From contig DATKNV010000017.1 in assembly GCA_035541215.1 (NCBI GenBank), positions 1-64,000 of the forward strand: DNA of 64,000 nucleotides, given 5' to 3'. The translations under genes were made by a program, and so were the position numbers. Shown one piece after another: positions 59,627 through 64,000 of the stretch. The stretch comes from DASZHJ01 sp035541215. Lineage in GTDB: Bacteria; Pseudomonadota; Alphaproteobacteria; ATCC43930; CGMCC-115725. The first letter of the stretch is position 1, and every line of letters starts with the position of its first letter. Below the pieces are notes generated by a model. That model ran no database searches. It saw nothing but the letters and a program-made list of their open reading frames with translations, and had not been told where the DNA came from.

Positions 59627-61848
59627 CACCTCCTTCGAACCCCGCCGGCGCCGTTCGCGACGTCGATTTCGCGGAAGCGCTGGGCGAGCGCTATCTCTCC
59701 TACGCGCTCTCCACCATCACCGCGCGCTCGCTGCCGGACGTGCGCGACGGGCTCAAGCCCGTGCATCGGCGCATCCTCTACGCCATGCGCGAGCTCAAGC
59801 TTGATCCGCGCTCCGGCTACAAGAAGAGCGCGCGGGTCGTCGGCGACGTCATCGGCAAATATCACCCGCACGGCAACGATCCCGTCTACGAGGCGATGGT
59901 GCGGATGGCGCAGGATTTCGCGCAGCGCTACCCGCTCGTGGACGGGCAAGGAAATTTCGGCAACGTCGACGGCGATAATGCGGCGGCGATGCGCTACACC
60001 GAGAGCCGCCTCACCGCGGTCGCGGAGGCGCTCCTCCAAGGCATCGACGAGAACACCGTCGACTTCCGCCCGACCTACGACGGCGAGGCGCAGGAGCCGC
60101 TGGTGCTGCCCGCGCGCTTCCCGAACCTGCTCGCGAACGGCGCGAGCGGCATCGCCGTCGGCATGGCCACGAGCATCCCGCCGCACAACGCGGCGGAGCT
60201 CTGCGACGCGCTGATCCAGCTCGCGAAGCATCCGCGGACCTCGCTGGACGAGCTCCTGAAGCACGTGCGGGGGCCGGATTTTCCGACCGGCGGCGTGCTG
60301 GTCGAGGCGCCGGAGGCCGTGCGCGAGGCTTACAACACCGGGCGCGGCAGCTTCCGCCTCCGCGCGCGCTGGCGCGAGGAGACGCTGTCGCGCGGCGTCT
60401 ACCAGATCGTAGTGACGGAGATTCCCTACCAGGTGCAAAAATCGCGCCTGGTCGAGCGCATCGCGACCCTCCTCGAGGAGAAAAAGCTGCCGCTCCTCGC
60501 GGACGTCCGCGACGAGTCCACGGACGTGGTGCGGCTGGTGCTGGAGCCGAAGAGCCGCAACGTCGAGGCCGCGGTGCTGATGGAATCGCTCTTCCGGGCG
60601 ACCGAGCTCGAGGTCCGCGTGCCGCTCAATCTGAACGTGCTCGACGCGCAGGGCGTGCCGCGCGTGATGATGCTCAAGGAGGCGCTGCAGGCCTTTCTCG
60701 ACCATCGCCGCGTCGTCCTGCAGCGCCGCACGCGCTTTCGCCTCGAGGAGATCGCCCGCCGCGACGAGATCCTGCGCGGGCAGATGGTCGTCTATCTCAA
60801 TCTCGACAAGGTCATCAAGATCATCCGCGAGAGCGACGATCCCAAGGCCGAGCTGATGCGGCGCTTCAAGCTGAGCGACGTCCAGAGCGAGGCGATCCTC
60901 AATCTCCGCCTGCGCGCCCTCCGCAAGCTCGAGGAGATCGCGATCCGCAAGGAGATCGAGGCGCTGGGGGCCGAGGCGAAGGACCTGAAGGCTTTGCTCG
61001 GCGACGACAAGCGGCAGTGGAAGGCGGTCGCCGCCGATATCGCGGAAATCCGCAAGGAGTTCGGGCCGGAGACCCCGCTCGGGCGCCGGCGCACGGAAAT
61101 CGGCGCGCCGCCCGCGGAGGTGCGCGTCCCCGTGGAAGCGCTGGTGGAGCGCGAGCCCTGCACCGTCATCTGCTCGGAGAAGGGCTGGATCCGCGTCGTC
61201 AAGGGACACGGCGTGGCGCTCGCTGAGCTCAAATACAAGGAGGGCGATGCCGCGCGCTTCGCCGTCGAGGCGGAGACGACGGACAAGCTCCTGCTCTTCG
61301 CGACCAACGGCCGCTTCTACACGCTCGGGATCGACAAGCTCCCCGGCGGGCGCGGACACGGGGAGCCCGTGCGCCTCATGATCGAGCTCGGGAACGAGCA
61401 TGACGTGGTGGCACTGATCCCGCACCGGCCCGGGCTCAAGCTCCTCCTTGCCTCGAGCGACGGGCGCGGCTTCGTCGCGGCGGCGGATGAGGCGCTCGCG
61501 CAAACGCGCGGCGGCAAGCAACTCCTCAACCTCGCGGAGGGGACGCAGGCGCGCGCGGCGGCACCGGTCGCCGGCGACACCGTCGCGGCCGTCGGCGAGA
61601 ACCGGAAGCTGCTGCTCTTCCCGCTCTCGGAGGTGCCGGAGATGGCGCGCGGACGCGGCGTCATCCTCCAGCGCTACAAGGAGGGCGGCCTCTCCGATCT
61701 CAAGGTCTTCACCCTCGCGGAGGGTCTCACCTGGCGGCGGGGCGACCAGACGCGGACCGAGACGGATCTGAGGGCGTGGCAGGGAGCGCGCGCGCAATCC
61801 GGCCGCATCGTGCCCAGCGGCTTCCCGAAATCGAACCGCTTCGCGTGA
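59623..61848 (+). CDS. parC: DNA topoisomerase IV subunit A
   Basis: A 741-residue type IIA topoisomerase subunit that decatenates chromosomes with ParE. RSLPDVRDGLKPVHRRILYAM opens the winged-helix domain, and Y125 in AAAMRYTESRL is the DNA-linking tyrosine. The GyrA-box of gyrase is absent and the C-terminal beta-pinwheel is short, so it is ParC rather than GyrA. The quinolone region reads HPHGNDPVYEA (residues 81-91) instead of the HPHGDSA/DQS forms common in this family. recO-parC adjacency is usual in alphaproteobacteria. Confidence 0.96.
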   Translation: MTPPSNPAGAVRDVDFAEALGERYLSYALSTITARSLPDVRDGLKPVHRRILYAMRELKLDPRSGYKKSARVVGDVIGKYHPHGNDPVYEAMVRMAQDFAQRYPLVDGQGNFGNVDGDNAAAMRYTESRLTAVAEALLQGIDENTVDFRPTYDGEAQEPLVLPARFPNLLANGASGIAVGMATSIPPHNAAELCDALIQLAKHPRTSLDELLKHVRGPDFPTGGVLVEAPEAVREAYNTGRGSFRLRARWREETLSRGVYQIVVTEIPYQVQKSRLVERIATLLEEKKLPLLADVRDESTDVVRLVLEPKSRNVEAAVLMESLFRATELEVRVPLNLNVLDAQGVPRVMMLKEALQAFLDHRRVVLQRRTRFRLEEIARRDEILRGQMVVYLNLDKVIKIIRESDDPKAELMRRFKLSDVQSEAILNLRLRALRKLEEIAIRKEIEALGAEAKDLKALLGDDKRQWKAVAADIAEIRKEFGPETPLGRRRTEIGAPPAEVRVPVEALVEREPCTVICSEKGWIRVVKGHGVALAELKYKEGDAARFAVEAETTDKLLLFATNGRFYTLGIDKLPGGRGHGEPVRLMIELGNEHDVVALIPHRPGLKLLLASSDGRGFVAAADEALAQTRGGKQLLNLAEGTQARAAAPVAGDTVAAVGENRKLLLFPLSEVPEMARGRGVILQRYKEGGLSDLKVFTLAEGLTWRRGDQTRTETDLRAWQGARAQSGRIVPSGFPKSNRFA

Positions 61849-61852
61849 GCCG

Positions 61853-62083
61853 ATGGCCGACCCGGTCCTCCTCGACACGAAGGGGCTGCGCTGCCCGTTG
61901 CCGGTGCTGAAGGCGCGGAAGGCGCTCAAGGACCTCGCCGCCGGGATGGTGCTGCGCGTGCTCGCGACCGACCCTGGCGCGGTCAAGGACTTCGAGGCCT
62001 TTTGCAAGACCACGGGTCACCGCCTCCTCGCGCAAAAGGAGGAGGCGGGCATCCTCATCTTCGATATCGAGAAAGTCGACTGA
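61853..62083 (+). CDS. TusA-family sulfurtransferase
   Basis: A 76-residue TusA-like protein. C14 in KGLRCPLPVLKARKAL is the persulfide-carrying cysteine of the CPxP motif. TusA proteins relay sulfur for tRNA thiolation or cofactor synthesis. It is four bases downstream of parC, so co-transcribed, and ends 9 bases from the convergent TAXI gene. Whether it serves tRNA thiolation is not shown by the context. Confidence 0.92.
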   Translation: MADPVLLDTKGLRCPLPVLKARKALKDLAAGMVLRVLATDPGAVKDFEAFCKTTGHRLLAQKEEAGILIFDIEKVD

Positions 62084-62092
62084 GTCGCGGCT

Positions 62093-63208
62093 TCAGTTGA
62101 GCCGGCCGGGAGCTTCCGGAACCTTGAGTCCCAGGTCGCGGTAGGCGCGCTCGGCACCGGGATGGAGCGGGAGCACCAACCCCTCGAGCGCGGTGGCGAG
62201 CGTGATCCGCTTCGCCATGGGGTGGCCCTGGTCGAGGATCCGCCGGTTGGCGTCCGCCCAAAGCGCCTTGGTGATGTCGAAGACCAGCGGCTCCGCTACC
62301 TCCGCCCCGACGATCCAGAGCGCGCGCGTGCCGATGCTGGAAGTCGGATCGGGAATGCCCGCATAGGTGCCGCCGGGAATGGTGTCGCGGGCGAAGAAGG
62401 TATTGCGCTGCGTGAGCTTGTCCGCGATCTCGCCGGCGATGGGGATGAGGCGGATCGGCGTCGCGGTCGCGAGCTCGGAGATCGCCGGCACCGGATACCC
62501 CCCGAAGAGGAAGAAGGCATCGAGCTCGCCATGCGCGAGAGCTTCCGCGGTCTGACCGAGGTTGCGGTAGTCGCCTTTGACCTGACGCTCGGCGATACCC
62601 GCGGCCTCCAGGATGAGGCGCGCGTCCACGATGGTGCCGGACTCCTTCTCGCCGAGACCGACGCGCTGGCCCTTGAGGTCCTTGAGCGCTGTAATGGGAC
62701 CGTCCGCCCGAACCACGATGTGCACGGTCTCCGGGAAGAGGGAGGCGATGGCCCGGAGCTTCGTGAGCGGCGGCTTCCCCTTGAAGAGGCCGATCGCGGA
62801 ATAGGCCCAATAGGCCACATCCGACTGCGCCAGCGCGGATTCGAGCCGGCCGGCATCGACGGCCTGGACATTCTCGAGCGAGCCCTGGGTCGCCTGCGCC
62901 ACGGCCACCAGACCGGGCACGCCGCAGCTCCCGCCGCGATCACAATCTCGCGAGCCCGGCGGCTTCGAGATGGCATTGGCGAGGAGGCCGCCGATTTGGA
63001 AATAGGTCCCGGTGGTGGCAGCCGTGCCGATGCGGAAGTAGCGGATATCCTCTTGCGCTGCGCTCGGGCGGGTGGGCAGCAGCAACAGGCTCGAAAGGGC
63101 GAGCAGGAGATCACGGCGCGCAATGCTCCACCGCAGCGATGCTCGATCGCCACCTGCCGGGAGCCTCGTTGCGCGCTTCGGCGCCATTCTCGACGACGCC
63201 TCCTTCAT
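62093..63208 (-). CDS. TAXI-family TRAP-transporter solute-binding protein
   Basis: A 371-residue periplasmic binding protein of the TAXI type. Residues 1-50 hold an Arg-rich leader and a hydrophobic segment ending near PSAAQ. YFRIGTAATTGTYFQIGGLLANAIS, ALKDLKGQRVGLGEKESGT and the CGVPGLVAVAQATQGS segment are family features. TAXI proteins feed TRAP transporters, usually with glutamate-like ligands. No fused or separate TRAP permease is in the window. The ATG at 63208 is one option; a start at 63187 (MAPKRA) would be shorter. Confidence 0.88.
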   Translation of the reverse strand: MKEASSRMAPKRATRLPAGGDRASLRWSIARRDLLLALSSLLLLPTRPSAAQEDIRYFRIGTAATTGTYFQIGGLLANAISKPPGSRDCDRGGSCGVPGLVAVAQATQGSLENVQAVDAGRLESALAQSDVAYWAYSAIGLFKGKPPLTKLRAIASLFPETVHIVVRADGPITALKDLKGQRVGLGEKESGTIVDARLILEAAGIAERQVKGDYRNLGQTAEALAHGELDAFFLFGGYPVPAISELATATPIRLIPIAGEIADKLTQRNTFFARDTIPGGTYAGIPDPTSSIGTRALWIVGAEVAEPLVFDITKALWADANRRILDQGHPMAKRITLATALEGLVLPLHPGAERAYRDLGLKVPEAPGRLN

Positions 63209-63245
63209 CTCGAGAACGGGGCGATCCTAGACCTAATTCCCAGCC

Positions 63246-63273
63246 CGCGACACCCAAACGTCGCGATTTTTTT
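63246..63273 (+). terminator. Terminator-like hairpin with T7, upstream of the TAXI gene
   Basis: CGCGAC (63246-63251) pairs with GTCGCG (63260-63265), a 6-bp stem with an 8-base loop, followed by TTTTTTT at 63267-63273 on the plus strand. No plus-strand gene ends here, since the TAXI gene runs the other way. It could stop antisense transcription, or the A-run may be part of the TAXI gene promoter region on the minus strand. Confidence 0.35.
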
Positions 63274-63395
63274 ACCCTCCGGCCGCGCGCAGCGGCTCAG
63301 CTTGAATCGTGGGGACGACACCTCACCTTGATCGAGGCGCGGGGGCCGATGGAAGATGGCTCCGAGCCAGTCGGGTAATACACCGGAGGGCAGCT

Positions 63396-63839
63396 ATGAA
63401 TTTCCCGCAATCAGGAGGGTGCCAGTGCGGCGCGATCCGATATGAGATCACCGGTCCTCCACTCGTCGTCTACGCGTGTCATTGCACGGAGTGCCAGCGG
63501 CAGTCGGGTTCCGCCTTCGCCATGGCCGCCGTCATCCCGCAGGCGCATTTTCGGATCACGCGAGGCGAGCCAAGGATGTTTGCCCGGCGCACCAGTCCGA
63601 CGAAGGTGATGGAGTGCTGGTTTTGTCCCGACTGCGGTACGCGCCTTTATCACGTGCCCGGCGGGGCCAGTTATGCCAATCGGAACGTCAAGCCGGGAAC
63701 GCTCGACGATAGATCCTGGCTGAAGCCGACGATCCATTTCTGGACGCGAAGCGCGCAGAAGTGGGTCGATATACCGGAGGGTGCCACGCGGTACGAGACG
63801 CAGCCGGAATCGCTGCCTTGGACCACCCCGAAGCCCTAA
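63396..63839 (+). CDS. GFA/CENP-V family zinc protein
   Basis: A 147-residue protein of the glutathione-dependent formaldehyde-activating (Gfa)-like family. It has the seven-cysteine zinc framework: C9 and C11 in GGCQCG, C28, C30 and C33 in ACHCTEC, and C74, C77 and C80 in CWFCPDCG. It ends with a WTRSAQKWVDIPEG strand. Most members are not proven Gfa enzymes, so function is uncertain. CGGAGGG is upstream of the ATG at 63396. Confidence 0.9.
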   Translation: MNFPQSGGCQCGAIRYEITGPPLVVYACHCTECQRQSGSAFAMAAVIPQAHFRITRGEPRMFARRTSPTKVMECWFCPDCGTRLYHVPGGASYANRNVKPGTLDDRSWLKPTIHFWTRSAQKWVDIPEGATRYETQPESLPWTTPKP

Positions 63840-63887
63840 GCGCCCATCGCCATTCGAGCCGAGACACCACCCGACGACACATGGGCG

Positions 63888-63915
63888 TTGACATGCGGGA
63901 ACGACGCACTATCTT
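63888..63915 (+). promoter_or_regulatory. Strong sigma-70-type promoter at the right edge
   Basis: TTGACA (63888-63893), a 16-base spacer and TATCTT (63910-63915). The -35 hexamer is perfect, unlike most others in the window. The start site would be near 63922, so it drives something at or beyond the right edge, perhaps through a short leader. Confidence 0.5.
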
Positions 63916-63955
63916 CTCGCCCCTCGCAGCCTCCGATTGGGAGCGACGGTACGAC

Positions 63956-63997
63956 ATGATCGCAGGGTTCCGGATCTCGCGACGACGAATTCGCTAG
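63956..63997 (+). CDS. Possible 13-residue leader peptide
   Basis: ATG at 63956 to TAG at 63995, coding MIAGFRISRRRIR. GGGAGCGACGG upstream resembles a ribosome site and the ORF lies about 35 bases after the predicted start of the strong promoter. Five of 13 residues are Arg. It could be a regulatory leader peptide; chance is also possible for so short an ORF. Confidence 0.2.
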   Translation: MIAGFRISRRRIR

Positions 63998-64000
63998 CGG

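Larger units (their letters stand above)
63840..64000. other. Intergenic right edge of the window
   Basis: 161 bases without a full gene. It contains a strong promoter match (63888-63915) and a possible 13-codon leader ORF (63956-63997). Other open frames here lack family similarity or codon bias. Confidence 0.6.

Noticed and set aside
59392..62013. 873-codon open frame antisense to parC and recO
   Set aside because: Covers two certain genes and shows no domain of its own.
63688..63957. 89-codon minus-strand frame at the right edge
   Set aside because: It overlaps the 3' end of the GFA gene, is Ser/Arg-rich, and has no recognised domain or ribosome site.
1..64000. tRNA, rRNA, CRISPR, prophage or transposase genes
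   Set aside because: None was recognised: no direct-repeat arrays, no tRNA-like cloverleaf with GTTCGA/CCA, and no integrase or transposase motif.

Overview
The window is 64 kb of high-GC DNA (roughly two thirds G+C, strongly GC-ending codons) from an alphaproteobacterial chromosome. The best evidence is the right third: a housekeeping block folK - rpoZ - rsh - pdxJ - acpS - lepB - rnc - era - recO - parC, preceded by a soluble lytic transglycosylase, dapA and smpB. This order is typical of Rhizobiales and Rhodospirillales. An M23 peptidase/bactofilin pair and the many carboxylate and amino-acid catabolic genes fit a free-living, probably environmental member; genus cannot be decided from sequence alone. 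No tRNA, rRNA, CRISPR array, phage or insertion sequence was seen.

Layout. (1) 1-15.8 kb is a surface-polysaccharide and envelope region: MBOAT O-acyltransferase with an SGNH-like partner, a NodU-type carbamoyltransferase next to the remnant of a second one, an O-antigen-ligase-like protein, a GT4 glycosyltransferase, LptE, a sulfotransferase and an ATP-grasp protein of the sugar-transfer type. A complete 3-hydroxyanthranilate dioxygenase, a DoxX protein, an aromatic amino-acid decarboxylase and unknown small or secreted proteins are interspersed. (2) 15.9-41 kb is a large catabolic region: PLP lyase of the D-threonine aldolase type, MmgE/PrpD, cupin, two PuuE-like polysaccharide-deacetylase-fold hydrolases overlapping an arginase/agmatinase-family gene, ADP-forming acyl-CoA synthetase, acyl-CoA dehydrogenase, hydroxypyruvate-isomerase family, a SAF-domain dehydrogenase leading a full LivHMGFK transporter, an alpha/beta hydrolase, an LLM flavoprotein, a mesaconyl-CoA transferase/hydratase-like pair, a beta-hydroxyacid dehydrogenase, AlkA, a class II aldolase, an EAL protein and a GntR/FCD regulator. 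(3) 41-64 kb is envelope and core machinery, ending with TusA, an orphan TAXI binding protein, a GFA-family protein and a strong promoter at the right edge.

How it may fit together. The left region would build and decorate (acetyl, carbamoyl, sulfate) a surface glycan. The middle region looks like uptake by a Liv-type ABC transporter followed by C-N bond hydrolysis, CoA activation and C4/C5 CoA-ester chemistry; the substrate is unknown. The regions most worth follow-up are the PuuE/ureohydrolase/LLM/Liv assembly, a ureohydrolase that lacks a canonical metal-binding His, the carbamoyltransferase remnant, and a recurrent TGCTA-type extended -10 element upstream of many genes.

Stretches longer than 300 bases without an intact gene are 5535-6013 (holds the carbamoyltransferase remnant) and 40951-41459 (unexplained leader); both are described below.
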